Part shown: positions 45,926-55,865 of the stretch, piece after piece
Layout: every line of letters begins with the position of its first letter
Numbering within the stretch: the stretch's first letter is position 1
Notes under the pieces: generated by a model
What the model was told of the DNA's origin: nothing
Seen by the model: only the letters and a program-made list of their open reading frames with translations
Database searches by the model: none
DNA from: CALAGJ01 sp964293305
Lineage (GTDB): Bacteria > Bacteroidota > Bacteroidia > Chitinophagales > Chitinophagaceae
Direction of reading: 5' to 3'
DNA: 64,000 nt
NCBI GenBank assembly: GCA_964293305.1
Contig: CAXYYO010000012.1
Span: 1 to 64,000 of the forward strand
Position numbers and translations under genes: made by a program

Positions 45926-47635
45926 ATGAAATTAACTAAAATTGATACGAATTTTTCAATACTTGACAAAAGGGTACTTATATTATTCAGAGCAAGAATT
46001 ATAGCGTATATATCGTTGGCATTTACATTATTTTTTATAGTGCTCAATGCCATTTGGGGATATTACTACTCATTGGGGGTGCTTACTGTTATGTCTCTTG
46101 CCCTGGTTACAGCAATTAGGTTAAGCTATCTTGGTTTAACAGAGTCCTTTAAAATCATTATTCTCGTAGCCATCAATATTACTCTATTAGGTTTAGCTTT
46201 TGCAGAAGGTAGAGAAATATGGGTCCATATCTTCTATTTTCCACTTCTTTTTTGCGTACCTTTCTTGTTTGAGGATGAAAAGAAATACCGTAATCAAATA
46301 GTTGGATATTTTGTTTTTACGTTGGTATGTGCTCTAATAGCATACTACGTTCCTCCGGAAGTGTCAACAGTGCAACAGATAGAACAAAAGCATATTGATC
46401 TAATAAGAAATATGGGATTTTTGGGATCTTTACTTTTGGGAATAATATTTTTATCTGTTATCATTTTTACAGAACAAGCCTATAAATCAGGGTTGATAAA
46501 AGATAAATTACATGCAGATAAAAAAGCTTTATTTAGAAAACAATTTCTTGCGGGCACCAGTCATGAACTACGCACCTCTCTCAACGGCATCCATGCTGCA
46601 ATTAACCTGTTAAAGCAAAATAAAAAGCTGAATGAGCAGTCTGAGTATTTTGATATTATTGAATACTGCTCAGGAAATATGCTTGAAATAGTAAATGAAA
46701 TACTCGACTTTGAAAAAGTAGATGCTGGACAAACTACTATTTCTTTAAAGCCTTCGGATCTGCATTATATAGTATCGAATGGCATAATTCCATTTCAAAA
46801 TAAAGCTGAAGCCAAAGGAATAAAGCTTTTCGCTCAGATTGATGACTCCATCAGAGAGAAATGGGTACTTGCTGATGCTAGTCGTATTGTACAAATAATA
46901 CATAATTTACTTTCCAATGCATTGAAATATACGGTAGAGGGTAGTGTTGTATTATCTGTAAAAAACGTAGAGGAATCTGCAACAAATATTCATTTGGAAG
47001 TGTCTGTATTAGACACGGGTATAGGCATAGAAAAGGAAAATATTAATAATATATTTTTAGACTTTTGGCAGGAAAATAAGGTTACGGGAAATGTTAGTAG
47101 AGGAACTGGTCTTGGGCTGCCAATTGTAAACAGAATGCTAGCACTCATGAATACAAGAATTAATGTAATTAGTAATCCCGGTAAAGGAAGTGAATTTTCA
47201 TTCATTTTGAATTTGGAAAAATGTAATCCTGTAAATGAAAAAAAGCAGGTTAAAGTTCACCGTGATTCTCTTTTAGGGATGAAGATTCTTTTGGCAGATG
47301 ATGATCCCATCAACTTAACAGTAACACAAAAAATTTTACAAAATTATGGGTCGGTTGTTGTAAGTGTAAAAAATGGGGCAGAAGCAGTTGATAAAATTAA
47401 TGATGATTTTTTTCAGCTGGTTTTAATGGATCTTGAAATGCCGGTTATGAATGGTTATGATGCCATTGAAATAATAAGAACCAAACATAAAACCATTCCT
47501 GTCATTGCTTTTACTGCTGCTATAATTGATGAAGAAATCAGAAAATCTCTTACGCAAAAAGGATTTTCATCATTTATCTCGAAACCATTTTCTCAAGAGG
47601 GATTAGTTTCAATTATAGTAGATTTTGCGAGTTGA
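45926..47635 (+). CDS. Hybrid histidine kinase with a C-terminal receiver domain
   Basis: The 569-residue protein has about six membrane helices in residues 20-185 and no large extracytoplasmic sensor. A HisKA motif follows (FLAGTSHELRTSLNGIHA, His213); the usual Pro after RT is Ser here. The HATPase domain has VLDTGIGIEKENINNIFLDF and GTGLGLPIVNRM. A receiver domain from about 450 carries LADDD acidic residues, the phospho-acceptor Asp502 in LMDLEMP, and Lys near ISKPFS. It would autophosphorylate and pass phosphate to its own Asp, then to an unknown HPt or regulator. It starts 37 bp after rlmH. Confidence 0.9.
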   Translation: MKLTKIDTNFSILDKRVLILFRARIIAYISLAFTLFFIVLNAIWGYYYSLGVLTVMSLALVTAIRLSYLGLTESFKIIILVAINITLLGLAFAEGREIWVHIFYFPLLFCVPFLFEDEKKYRNQIVGYFVFTLVCALIAYYVPPEVSTVQQIEQKHIDLIRNMGFLGSLLLGIIFLSVIIFTEQAYKSGLIKDKLHADKKALFRKQFLAGTSHELRTSLNGIHAAINLLKQNKKLNEQSEYFDIIEYCSGNMLEIVNEILDFEKVDAGQTTISLKPSDLHYIVSNGIIPFQNKAEAKGIKLFAQIDDSIREKWVLADASRIVQIIHNLLSNALKYTVEGSVVLSVKNVEESATNIHLEVSVLDTGIGIEKENINNIFLDFWQENKVTGNVSRGTGLGLPIVNRMLALMNTRINVISNPGKGSEFSFILNLEKCNPVNEKKQVKVHRDSLLGMKILLADDDPINLTVTQKILQNYGSVVVSVKNGAEAVDKINDDFFQLVLMDLEMPVMNGYDAIEIIRTKHKTIPVIAFTAAIIDEEIRKSLTQKGFSSFISKPFSQEGLVSIIVDFAS

Positions 47636-47698
47636 CACCGTTATAAAATCATTTATCCAATTTATATTTGAAATTTTATATTGTAGTTTTTTTTCAGT

Positions 47699-48742
47699 TT
47701 AACTAAGAAAGCCGTTTCCATCCTTCACTCTAATACCCAAACCCGGAGCTTGTGACAATGCAATATGTCCGGCATCATATCGTAAACCAATTGCTACATC
47801 ATTTTGCAAGAGCAATGGACCATCCAAGTCAGCAAAATCTACTTGTGGAAGCAGATGTGCTATGGCAGCAGTGCCAATTGTTGTTTCATTCATACTTCCT
47901 ACCATCACACTCAAATTGAGTGACTTGGCTTCTTGTATCATCCGCAGTGCAGGTGTAAGACCACTGCATTTTGTGAGCTTAATATTTATACCATGAAAAT
48001 GATTCAGACACTTATGTACATCCTGCTCAAAAACACAACTTTCATCTGCAAATAAAGGTAAAGGGCTTTGTGAAAACAATAATGCCATCTGATCCCAATT
48101 TTCTTTATTCAACGGCTGTTCAACTAATTCAACACCAAGTTTTTTTAATTGTGGCAGCACGTCTAAAGCACCATCATAAGACCATGCTCCATTTGCATCT
48201 ATTCGAAATATGGCATCAGTATAATTGCGCAGCAATGCTATAGTATTGACATCCTCAGGCTTATCCATTTTTATTTTATAGATAGGCCAAGGATGCTGCT
48301 GCATTTTCTGCAACATTTCATCCGGAGCATCAATACCAATTGTATAGTCTGTACAAGGAATATTTGAATGCCATTCCGTTTGCCATAATTTATACAAAGG
48401 TTGATTTTGCATTTTGCCAAATAAGTCCCAGCAGGCCATATCTAAAGCAGCTACTAGAAAAGGATGTTGAGGCAATAAATGATGCAAATAATGCCAATAT
48501 CTTGCAGGCTCTGTAAGGGCAAACTGTTGAATTGCTTTTTTATTTTTAAGCAATACTTCTTCCATTTGAGCTGTAGATACACCATAATAATTTATGGCTG
48601 GAGCTTCACCATATCCGGTAAACCTTCCTAAACTCAAACTCACTATCAACGAAGGTTGCGATGATTTGGTGCGGCCACCCGATATGGTAAACGGGTATTG
48701 AAAAAGACTGTCAATTATCTGATAACCCAATAATAAAGGCAT
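47699..48742 (-). CDS. Dipeptide epimerase (enolase superfamily)
   Basis: The 347-residue enzyme has the catalytic KxK motif (YKIKMDKP). Metal ligands are in FRIDANGAW, LVEQPL and FADESC, and the second catalytic Lys is in IKLTKCSGL. The pattern GSMNETTIGTAA is typical of the L-Ala-D/L-Glu epimerase group. It likely interconverts dipeptide epimers during murein peptide recycling. Substrate choice cannot be settled from sequence. It is two bases from the CBS-domain gene, so they are co-transcribed. Confidence 0.88.
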   Translation of the reverse strand: MPLLLGYQIIDSLFQYPFTISGGRTKSSQPSLIVSLSLGRFTGYGEAPAINYYGVSTAQMEEVLLKNKKAIQQFALTEPARYWHYLHHLLPQHPFLVAALDMACWDLFGKMQNQPLYKLWQTEWHSNIPCTDYTIGIDAPDEMLQKMQQHPWPIYKIKMDKPEDVNTIALLRNYTDAIFRIDANGAWSYDGALDVLPQLKKLGVELVEQPLNKENWDQMALLFSQSPLPLFADESCVFEQDVHKCLNHFHGINIKLTKCSGLTPALRMIQEAKSLNLSVMVGSMNETTIGTAAIAHLLPQVDFADLDGPLLLQNDVAIGLRYDAGHIALSQAPGLGIRVKDGNGFLS

Positions 48743-48744
48743 GC

Positions 48745-49179
48745 CTATGATTGTATATAATTTTGTAACTGCTCAATTGTTTCTTGCTGTATAAGAATGG
48801 TTTCAGTAACCACGTCATTAATAGAAATAATGCCAACCAATTCTGCTTCATGCATTACGGGTAGGTATCTAAGATTCTTATCTGACATAAGCTTCATGCA
48901 TACATCTACAGTATCCATAAGTTCAATTTCAGGAAATTCAGTAGCCGCTGTCATAATTTCTACGACCGTACATTCTGCAGATGATTTATGCTTTAGTACA
49001 ACTTTTCTACTGTAATCACGCTCTGTCATAATACCCTTGAAAACACCATTGTCTGCAATAACTACTGAGCCAATATTTTGATGCGCCATTATTTCCAAAG
49101 CATCAATAACCCGGGTGTTAGAAGCCACTGTTGTTACTTTGTCTCCCTTTCTTCTGAGCATATCAGATACATTTCTCAT
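48745..49179 (-). CDS. Tandem CBS domain protein
   Basis: The protein has 144 residues and almost nothing but two CBS modules (about 15-60 with HQNIGSVVIADNGVFKGIMTERDY, and about 75-130 with NLRYLPVMHEAELVGIISINDVV). CBS pairs bind adenosine nucleotides and regulate partners; the partner is unknown. ATG at 49179 (MRNVSDMLRRKG) fits family starts better than the upstream ATG at 49200. The gene overlaps nothing and is two bases from the epimerase. Confidence 0.85.
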   Translation of the reverse strand: MRNVSDMLRRKGDKVTTVASNTRVIDALEIMAHQNIGSVVIADNGVFKGIMTERDYSRKVVLKHKSSAECTVVEIMTAATEFPEIELMDTVDVCMKLMSDKNLRYLPVMHEAELVGIISINDVVTETILIQQETIEQLQNYIQS

Positions 49180-49365
49180 AATAAACGCTTTAAAAAACAA
49201 ATGTATTTACTTTTATCATTCATATCGTGATAAATAACGATTGGTTATGAAATGACAACTTTTTGGGTTTAAATAAATATTAGGAAACAGTAAAAGCAAA
49301 TAAAAAATTACGGGTTTTATATTTCGGCCATATTCCGTCTTTAATTTGCAACAATTAATAATGCT

Positions 49366-50793
49366 ATGCCACACGATGCTATTTCGGTATTTGACATGTT
49401 TAAAATTGGCGTAGGCCCATCCAGTAGCCATACATTAGGCCCTTGGCGTGCAGCTATGCATTTTGCTGAAATGTTGGATAAGTCTGGTAGAATTCATCTT
49501 GTAGAAAATGTAAAAATTTTATTATATGGTTCATTGGCAAAAACAGGCAAAGGACATGGCACTGATATAGCAGTGCTGATGGGGCTTTGTGGCGAAGACC
49601 CAGTTACGGTAGATGTAAACGCCATAACACCAAAAATCAACAAGATTAATTCTGAAAAAAAATTGCATTTGCATGGTGCACATTTCGTATCATTTGATAA
49701 AGGAGATGACCTAGTTTTTCTAATGAATGAATCCCTCCCCTATCATCCCAATGCAGTTACATTTCTTGCAGCATTAAAAGATGGTAATCATATAGCTGAA
49801 ACATGGTATTCCATAGGTGGGGGTTTTGTAGTAAAAGAAGGTGATAATACCTTGGAGAAATCGGCAATCGATTTACCATTTCCCATCAATACTTCTGAAG
49901 ATCTTTTGTATTGGTGTATGAAAACGGGTTTATCCATACATGAAGTAGTATTAGAAAATGAATTAGCATGGCGCCCTGAATCGCAAACACGTACAGGTGT
50001 ACTACGTATATGGCATACTATGGAGGAGTGTATTTACAGAGGCTGCCATAGCCGAGGCGAACTGCCCGGAGGATTGAAAGTAAGACGAAGGGCCGCAGAT
50101 TTGAATATAAAACTTACTGCCGGCCACGAATATTCAGATTACAATACATGGTTAAAAGTCATTCAAAATGGTGGTCATCATTTTCAATATATATTGGATT
50201 GCGTAAGTTGTTTTGCCCTTGCGGTAAATGAAGAAAATGCATCTTTTGGCAGAGTGGTTACAGCTCCTACAAATGGTGCCGCAGGAGTAATACCAGCTGT
50301 GTTACAATACTATATTGCTTTTTGTAATGGGCAAGATGATGAAAAGATTATCAACTTTCTGCTTACTGCCAGCGAAGTGGGAAGCATATTTAAAAAAGGG
50401 GCTACCATATCTGCTGCAATGGGTGGTTGCCAAGCAGAAATTGGGGTAAGTAGTGCCATGGCAGCTGCAGCATTAACGGAAGGCTTGGGAGGTAGTCAAA
50501 GACAAACGCTTATGGCAGCTGAAATAGCCATGGAGCACCATCTTGGCCTTACTTGTGATCCGATTGGTGGCTTAGTACAAGTGCCTTGTATTGAAAGAAA
50601 TACAATGGGTGCCATTAAAGCCATTACAGCATCTCAATTGGCTTTACAAAGTAGCCCGGATTATGCAAAAGTTAGTTTGGACAAAGTCATAAAAACCATG
50701 TGGGATACGGCTTTAGACATGAATAGTAAATATAAAGAAACCGCAGACGGTGGCTTAGCTGTTCATGTACCAATTAGCCTTAGCGAATGCTAA
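49366..50793 (+). CDS. sdaA: L-serine ammonia-lyase, single-chain iron-sulfur type
   Basis: The 475-residue enzyme has [15 protein letters not shown] near the N-terminus (beta domain). The alpha-domain signatures [35 protein letters not shown] and [20 protein letters not shown] hold the Cys ligands of the [4Fe-4S] cluster. It deaminates L-serine to pyruvate. The single-chain form is the common one in Bacteroidota. It stands alone with its own upstream region. Confidence 0.94.
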   Translation: MPHDAISVFDMFKIGVGPSSSHTLGPWRAAMHFAEMLDKSGRIHLVENVKILLYGSLAKTGKGHGTDIAVLMGLCGEDPVTVDVNAITPKINKINSEKKLHLHGAHFVSFDKGDDLVFLMNESLPYHPNAVTFLAALKDGNHIAETWYSIGGGFVVKEGDNTLEKSAIDLPFPINTSEDLLYWCMKTGLSIHEVVLENELAWRPESQTRTGVLRIWHTMEECIYRGCHSRGELPGGLKVRRRAADLNIKLTAGHEYSDYNTWLKVIQNGGHHFQYILDCVSCFALAVNEENASFGRVVTAPTNGAAGVIPAVLQYYIAFCNGQDDEKIINFLLTASEVGSIFKKGATISAAMGGCQAEIGVSSAMAAAALTEGLGGSQRQTLMAAEIAMEHHLGLTCDPIGGLVQVPCIERNTMGAIKAITASQLALQSSPDYAKVSLDKVIKTMWDTALDMNSKYKETADGGLAVHVPISLSEC

Positions 50794-51157
50794 TGAAAAA
50801 GCTAAAACTTTCAATTATTTTATGCCAATTTTTCAAGATCAATATTCCTACATGTTTAAACTCAAATGATGCAGTTCATTTTTTTCACAAAGCTCACACA
50901 CTACTCTCCTATGCATTTGAGAACAGTTGTTGACTCTTATAAGTTTTTCTGTTTCTTCAACGAAAAATTAACCTCAAAAACATATCCATATTACCTTTCA
51001 ACATTTCATAAAAATGTCAAGGCATCATCAGCGTTTAATTTGAACCTATTTTTGGATTGTTAAATTGCACTTTTAATATTGAATATTATAGACATAATTT
51101 CCTTTAAATGAAATGCATATTGCATTTTTGACATCACCAGACATTAATAAAAAAATA
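50794..51157. other. Intergenic region without a gene
   Basis: The 364 bases between sdaA and the subtilase gene are A+T-rich. The only open stretches are short and have no codon bias or recognisable protein. No hairpin terminator and no clear -7 element were seen, although the subtilase promoter must lie here. Confidence 0.5.
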
Positions 51158-52804
51158 ATGAAAAGATTTTCTATTTTGTTTGCCATACTGGCAATGAGTT
51201 CGCAAGGTTTTACTCAAACTGCTTCCGATGAATTAAAACTTCAAAAATGGTATTTGTTAGACCTAGAAAAAGATAGCACAGAAGGCATAAACTTGGCAGG
51301 GGCATACCGTTTTCTTCAAAATAAGACTGCAAACCCAATAATAGTAGCAGTAATTGATGGCGGCATTGATACACTACACGAGGACTTGAAAAATATATTG
51401 TGGAGAAATCCAAAGGAAAAACAGGGCAATGGAAAAGATGATGATAAAAATGGATATGTTGATGATATATATGGTTGGAATTTTTTGGGAAATACCAATG
51501 GAGAAAATGTAGGTAAAGCCAGCGCTGAAAGAGACCGCCTGTACTATGGCTATAAAAGCAAGTATGAGGGTAAAACTATTGATATAAACACTTTAACCAA
51601 AGAAGATAAATGGGAGTATATGATGTGGCAAAAAGCTGCTACACAAATGCAGATAAATCCCGAAGAACAAATGGAAGTAATGATGCTAAAAGCGGCATTA
51701 TCATCTATTGAAAAGCACAATACCGTGCTTGTGGAAGAGATGCATCAAGAAGAATTTAGCAACACAGATTTGGAAAATTTCAATCCACAATCTGCTAGGG
51801 GCAAACAGTCTAAAACAGCATTCTTAAGTTATCTAAAAATGTTTGATATCAAGGAAACCGTTACCAATAAACTTATTCTTTCTGATCTTAAATTGTATGC
51901 AGATGAAAGGGAACAATCACTACAAAGTAAAACCACTGCACCCATAGACTACAGGGCTCTGATTATAAAAGACGATGATAGAGATTTATCAGATATAAAT
52001 TATGGAAACCCAGATGTAATGGGTACTAACCCCGAACATGGCACACATGTAAGTGGTATAATAGCCGCTCAAAGAAATAATGGAAAAGGAATAGATGGAG
52101 TAGCAGAGCAGGTAAAAATTATGTCTCTACGCTGCGTACCTGATGGGGATGAATATGATAAGGATATTGCCCTAGCCATTCGATATGCTACTGATAACGG
52201 TGCTCGTGTTATTAACATGAGTTTTGGCAAAAGTTTTTCACCTGGAAAATATTGGGTGGATGAGGCCATTAGATATGCCGCATCAAAAGATGTATTAATA
52301 GTACATGCTGCCGGAAACGATAATAAGAACACGGACACTTCAGATAATTTCCCAAATAAATATCATTTTTCTACAGGATTGCCTGCGGCAAATTATATAT
52401 CAGTAGGCGCTTCCAGCGATGATCAATTTGTAACACCTGGAAAACGTATAGCTTATTTTAGCAATTACGGCACCAAGTCTGTTGACATTTTTGCACCCGG
52501 ATATAGTATCTACAGCACATTACCCGGAGGGGATAAATATGGATACAATAGTGGCACCAGTATGGCTGCACCGGTTGTAAGTGGCGTAGCTGCTTTAATC
52601 AGATCTTATTTTCCAAAACTTTCTGCGGAGCAAGTAAAGTATGCCATAGAAAAGAGTTGCAGTCCATTACCATTTGATGCTGATAAAGTAAATAATCCAG
52701 GAGGTGGTGAAGCAAGTATGAAAGAATTATGCACCTGCGGTGGATTTTTAGACGCAAAAGCAGCAGTAGCATTGGCTGCTACGCTGCAACCAGCCATTAA
52801 ATAG
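51158..52804 (+). CDS. S8 subtilisin-like serine peptidase, exported
   Basis: The protein has 548 residues from ATG at 51158, which gives a clean signal peptide (MKRFSILFAILAMSSQGFTQ). The catalytic triad is visible: Asp67 (VAVIDGGIDTLHEDL), His294 (HGTHVSGIIAAQ) and Ser468 (GTSMAAPVVSGVAAL). An unusually long helical insert (about 110-270) separates Asp and His. There is no T9SS sorting domain, so it is probably periplasmic. The C-terminal tail has a Cys-Thr-Cys element near LCTCGGFLDAKAAV. No operon partner is evident. Confidence 0.9.
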   Translation: MKRFSILFAILAMSSQGFTQTASDELKLQKWYLLDLEKDSTEGINLAGAYRFLQNKTANPIIVAVIDGGIDTLHEDLKNILWRNPKEKQGNGKDDDKNGYVDDIYGWNFLGNTNGENVGKASAERDRLYYGYKSKYEGKTIDINTLTKEDKWEYMMWQKAATQMQINPEEQMEVMMLKAALSSIEKHNTVLVEEMHQEEFSNTDLENFNPQSARGKQSKTAFLSYLKMFDIKETVTNKLILSDLKLYADEREQSLQSKTTAPIDYRALIIKDDDRDLSDINYGNPDVMGTNPEHGTHVSGIIAAQRNNGKGIDGVAEQVKIMSLRCVPDGDEYDKDIALAIRYATDNGARVINMSFGKSFSPGKYWVDEAIRYAASKDVLIVHAAGNDNKNTDTSDNFPNKYHFSTGLPAANYISVGASSDDQFVTPGKRIAYFSNYGTKSVDIFAPGYSIYSTLPGGDKYGYNSGTSMAAPVVSGVAALIRSYFPKLSAEQVKYAIEKSCSPLPFDADKVNNPGGGEASMKELCTCGGFLDAKAAVALAATLQPAIK

Positions 52805-52890
52805 AAGATCCTGCTTTTCAATATACATTTATGAGGCAAATATTTTCACTATCGTGAATAAGTTGTCTCGCTTATACTGATTGACTCAAT

Positions 52891-52898
52891 TAAATTTG
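52891..52898 (+). promoter_or_regulatory. Putative -7 element before the small membrane protein gene
   Basis: TAAATTTG matches TAnnTTTG exactly but sits only 11 bp before the ATG at 52909, so the leader would be very short. No well-spaced -33 TTG is present. Confidence 0.3.
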
Positions 52899-52908
52899 CC
52901 ACTAAAAT

Positions 52909-53319
52909 ATGAGCATTATGCCACAAGCAAAAAAGATATTCTTGAAACCTGCAATTGTGTTTCTGATGGTTAGTCTTGTATGCTTTATTGCTGATGACAA
53001 ACTCCGCAGTTGGCAGATAGATCCACTGGTTGTAATGGGTGCAAATCTGTTGCTTTTAAACATGACAATAGTAGTGCTTGTTCTATTGATGAATGCTATG
53101 AAAAATACAAATCCAAATGTTTTTACACGAACAGTAATGGCTGGCACTTTTATCAAGCTAATGGTATTGGCAGCAGCAGCAGTTATATATCTATTTGCCG
53201 CAGGCGAAAACAGAAGTGTATATGGAATTATAGCTTCATTGCTACTCTATGTTATTTATACTATAGTGGAAACAAAAACTATTTTACAACTCAATCAAAA
53301 GCAGGATGCCAAGCGTTGA
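52909..53319 (+). CDS. Four-helix membrane protein of unknown function
   Basis: The 136-residue protein has four predicted membrane segments (about 12-30, 41-62, 77-97, 104-122). Its layout is similar to AtpI-like/ATP synthase subunit I proteins, but the sequence is too diverged to call, and no ATP synthase genes are near. A second in-frame ATG three codons on is an alternative start. It overlaps the SprT-like gene by 14 bp, suggesting coupled translation. Confidence 0.7.
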   Translation: MSIMPQAKKIFLKPAIVFLMVSLVCFIADDKLRSWQIDPLVVMGANLLLLNMTIVVLVLLMNAMKNTNPNVFTRTVMAGTFIKLMVLAAAAVIYLFAAGENRSVYGIIASLLLYVIYTIVETKTILQLNQKQDAKR

Positions 53320-53929
53320 ACATCCATTAAAACAATTAGAAAAATATTTACCAATAGGAGCTTATGATATAGTGGTGCCCATCATTATGGAGCATAGAAT
53401 TCATCTAACAGTAAGCAGAGAACGCAAGACTATTCTTGGCAATTACCGACATGCACATCTTGGAAAAAATCATAGGATATCAGTAAACGGCAATCTCAAT
53501 CCTTATGAGTTCTTATTTACCTTACTACATGAAATTGCACATTTATTTACCTTTGAAAAATATGGCCATAGGGTAAATGCACATGGTGCGGAATGGAAGC
53601 TAGCATATAGCAATATTCTGGAGGTATTTACAAAAAAAATACCATTGCCCGAAGATATTCTAAATGCCCTTAAAGAGAGTATGCAAAATCCATCTGCAAG
53701 TAGTTGTAGTGAAGCAGCGCTTCAAAGAGTATTTAAACTTTATGATACAAAAAAGGAGGATGTGCTTTTTGTGGAAAGCCTTCCACTTGGTGCCTATTTT
53801 ACTACCGGAAATGGGAGGATTTTTCAACTGGGAAAAAAATTAAGGAAGCGTTATCAATGTACAGATTTTCATACTGGACAAGCCTATTTAATAAGCCCTA
53901 TATGCCAAGTAAAACAAATACAGATTTGA
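53306..53929 (+). CDS. SprT-like domain protein (putative metallopeptidase)
   Basis: The 207-residue protein carries the zincin motif HEIAH (residues 75-79) in LFTLLHEIAHLFTFEKYGHR and a third ligand candidate in AHGAEWK (His93). This is the SprT-like signature. No C-terminal CxxC zinc ribbon is apparent. SprT-like proteins are thought to be proteases acting on DNA-protein crosslinks or unknown targets; the role here is unproven. It converges with the YkgJ-like gene, 12 bp away. Confidence 0.82.
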   Translation: MPSVEHPLKQLEKYLPIGAYDIVVPIIMEHRIHLTVSRERKTILGNYRHAHLGKNHRISVNGNLNPYEFLFTLLHEIAHLFTFEKYGHRVNAHGAEWKLAYSNILEVFTKKIPLPEDILNALKESMQNPSASSCSEAALQRVFKLYDTKKEDVLFVESLPLGAYFTTGNGRIFQLGKKLRKRYQCTDFHTGQAYLISPICQVKQIQI

Positions 53930-53941
53930 TATTCAAATAGC

Positions 53942-54451
53942 CTAACCTTTCCTCAAAGCATCCATCAGTTTCTCTACAAATTTAAAAGTAGCAGGACAGT
54001 AGGCAATATTTTGCTGAAACACATGTGCATACTCACTAAACTTCTTTTTAGTATGGTGTGGAAAACCCGCACAGTCTGCAGGACGCACTTCATATATACT
54101 ACATTTATTATCTGTTAGGTTAAAAAACTGGCAGGGCAATTTTTTATTCATCCAGTCTTTATCTTTTTTATCAAAGTAAAGCCATTTTTCTTTGAAAGCA
54201 GAAGTAGTCATATTCAAATATGTGGCTATTCTTTTAATGTCTTTTGGTGTAAATGTAGGAGTCATTTTTTTACAGCAATTGCCGCAGGTTAAACAATCAG
54301 TTTCCTCCCATACTTCTTTATCCATTTGAACAGTGAGTGTATGAATATTTGTTGGAGAATTTTTTTCTATTTTACTAAGAAAGCGTTTGTACTTTGTTTT
54401 ACGGTACCTTAATTTTTGTTTGAATGAACGAAGGTTCACTGTCTTATTCAT
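53942..54451 (-). CDS. YkgJ family cysteine cluster protein
   Basis: The protein has 169 residues from ATG at 54451 (an upstream TTG at 54475 is less likely). It carries the cysteine cluster CLTCGNCCKKMTPTF, then CQFF, CSIYEVRPADCAGFP and a further Cys near AYCPATF, as in YkgJ/UPF0153-type zinc- or iron-binding proteins. The function of the family is unknown. It is transcribed toward the SprT-like gene and away from xerD. Confidence 0.85.
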   Translation of the reverse strand: MNKTVNLRSFKQKLRYRKTKYKRFLSKIEKNSPTNIHTLTVQMDKEVWEETDCLTCGNCCKKMTPTFTPKDIKRIATYLNMTTSAFKEKWLYFDKKDKDWMNKKLPCQFFNLTDNKCSIYEVRPADCAGFPHHTKKKFSEYAHVFQQNIAYCPATFKFVEKLMDALRKG

Positions 54452-54543
54452 ACTTACTTTTATGGAGTGAGGCAATATCGGGCAAAAAAGAAAAACGATA
54501 TAAAAACTTTTGCAGTATCATGCATCCGGATAACGAATATTAG

Positions 54544-55449
54544 ATGTGGGACGTATATAAAAAGGGTTTTAAAGTATGGTTGCAACTGGAGCAATCTCTA
54601 AGTAATGCCACAACAGAAGCCTATCTTCGAGATGTAGAAACGCTCACAATATACCTACAATCCAACCTTGCATCCACAAATACGCCAGACAACATAACTT
54701 ATGATACACTACAATCTTTCATTACTTGGATTGCAGAAATTGGTTTTACCAGTACAAGCCAAGCACGCATACTATCAGGTATAAAATCTTTTTATAAATA
54801 TTGCATAGCAGAACAAATTACTACAAACGATCCTACCTCATTAATTACTGCACCAAAGCTTAGTAGAAAGCTGCCGGAAGTGCTCAGCTTTGCTGAAATT
54901 GAAAAAATTATTGCGGCCATTGATTTGAGCAAGCCAGAAGGAACCAGGAATAAAGCAATGCTTGAAACGCTGTATAGCTGCGGGCTAAGGGTAAGTGAAT
55001 TGGTAGCCTTACGCATCAGTTGTTTGTATTTAAAAGATGGTTTTATAAGGGTAATTGGCAAAGGTGATAAAGAAAGGCTTGTACCTATAGGAGCAGATGC
55101 CATCAACTATATACAGATCTACTATGATTCTATTCGCCAACTACAACAGCCCCAAAAAAATCAGGAGGATATATTATTCTTAAACAGAAGAGGAAAGGTA
55201 CTAACTAGGGTTATGATTTTTATTATCATAAAAAAACTATGCTCAGATGCAGGTATTCAGAAAAAAATTTCGCCACATACGTTTAGACATTCTTTTGCCA
55301 CACATTTGGTAGAAGGTGGTGCAGATCTACGTGCTGTACAGGATATGCTGGGCCATGAGAGCATTACCACCACTGAAATATACACGCATTTAGATAGGGA
55401 TTATCTGCGGGAAACGTTGATGCGGTTTCATCCGGGGTATAAAAAGTGA
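54544..55449 (+). CDS. xerD: Site-specific tyrosine recombinase, XerD type
   Basis: The 301-residue recombinase has an N-terminal SAM-like domain (VWLQLEQSLSNATTEAYLRDV). The catalytic domain has Arg in CGLRVSELVALRIS, Lys in VIGKGDKERLVP, HxxR in SPHTFRHSFATHLVEGG, His in MLGHESITTTEIYTHLD and the nucleophile Tyr in the same stretch. With its partner XerC it resolves chromosome dimers at dif. It is not associated with a mobile element here. Confidence 0.88.
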   Translation: MWDVYKKGFKVWLQLEQSLSNATTEAYLRDVETLTIYLQSNLASTNTPDNITYDTLQSFITWIAEIGFTSTSQARILSGIKSFYKYCIAEQITTNDPTSLITAPKLSRKLPEVLSFAEIEKIIAAIDLSKPEGTRNKAMLETLYSCGLRVSELVALRISCLYLKDGFIRVIGKGDKERLVPIGADAINYIQIYYDSIRQLQQPQKNQEDILFLNRRGKVLTRVMIFIIIKKLCSDAGIQKKISPHTFRHSFATHLVEGGADLRAVQDMLGHESITTTEIYTHLDRDYLRETLMRFHPGYKK

Positions 55450-55865
55450 AAAAATTTTTCCCAGATTTATTAATATTATTCAAGATCAACTTTTTATGAA
55501 AGTAGTAAATTAGGATATAGTTTAATTTTATTATGCACTACTTTATGCAGTGTATATTTTGGAGTCAAAGTCATTGAGATATATTCTTTATTCTGTCGAT
55601 TTAAAAAACAAAATGATAAATATAAAAATGGAAACATATTTCTAACCGAGGACTTTTAAATTTAAAAATCATAAAGACATCACAACCAAAATTACTGTAA
55701 TATCATATGAAGACAGAATAGAATCTAATATTTTAAATACCTATACTTAACTCAGCATTTGCAATTAAAATTTATTACAAAGTCAACAGCAATATCTAAG
55801 TTTAATTTATGCATATTATTCAAAAAAAGAGACTTTCAAATGAAAGTCTCTTTTTAAATTAGTGT
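55450..55865. other. Intergenic region between xerD and a T9SS gene
   Basis: These 416 A+T-rich bases lie between the converging xerD and T9SS protein genes. Apart from the terminator at 55824-55855 I see no gene, RNA, repeat or attachment site. Confidence 0.5.
55824..55855. terminator. Strong hairpin terminator after the T9SS protein gene
   Basis: A perfect stem (aaaaagagactttca / tgaaagtctcttttt) with a minimal loop starts 11 bp past the stop codon of the T9SS gene. Both arms end in A or T runs, so it may also serve xerD readthrough. Confidence 0.85.

Noticed and set aside
49216..49431. Open frame of 71 codons upstream of sdaA on the minus strand
   Set aside because: It overlaps the start of sdaA and the intergenic region and has no recognisable protein features.
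50866..51063. Open frame of 65 codons between sdaA and the subtilase gene
   Set aside because: Composition follows the A+T-rich background, with no ribosome-binding context and no family features.
54544..55449. XerD as the integrase of a mobile element
   Set aside because: The protein is a standard chromosomal XerD with no adjacent excisionase, attachment-site repeats or tRNA.
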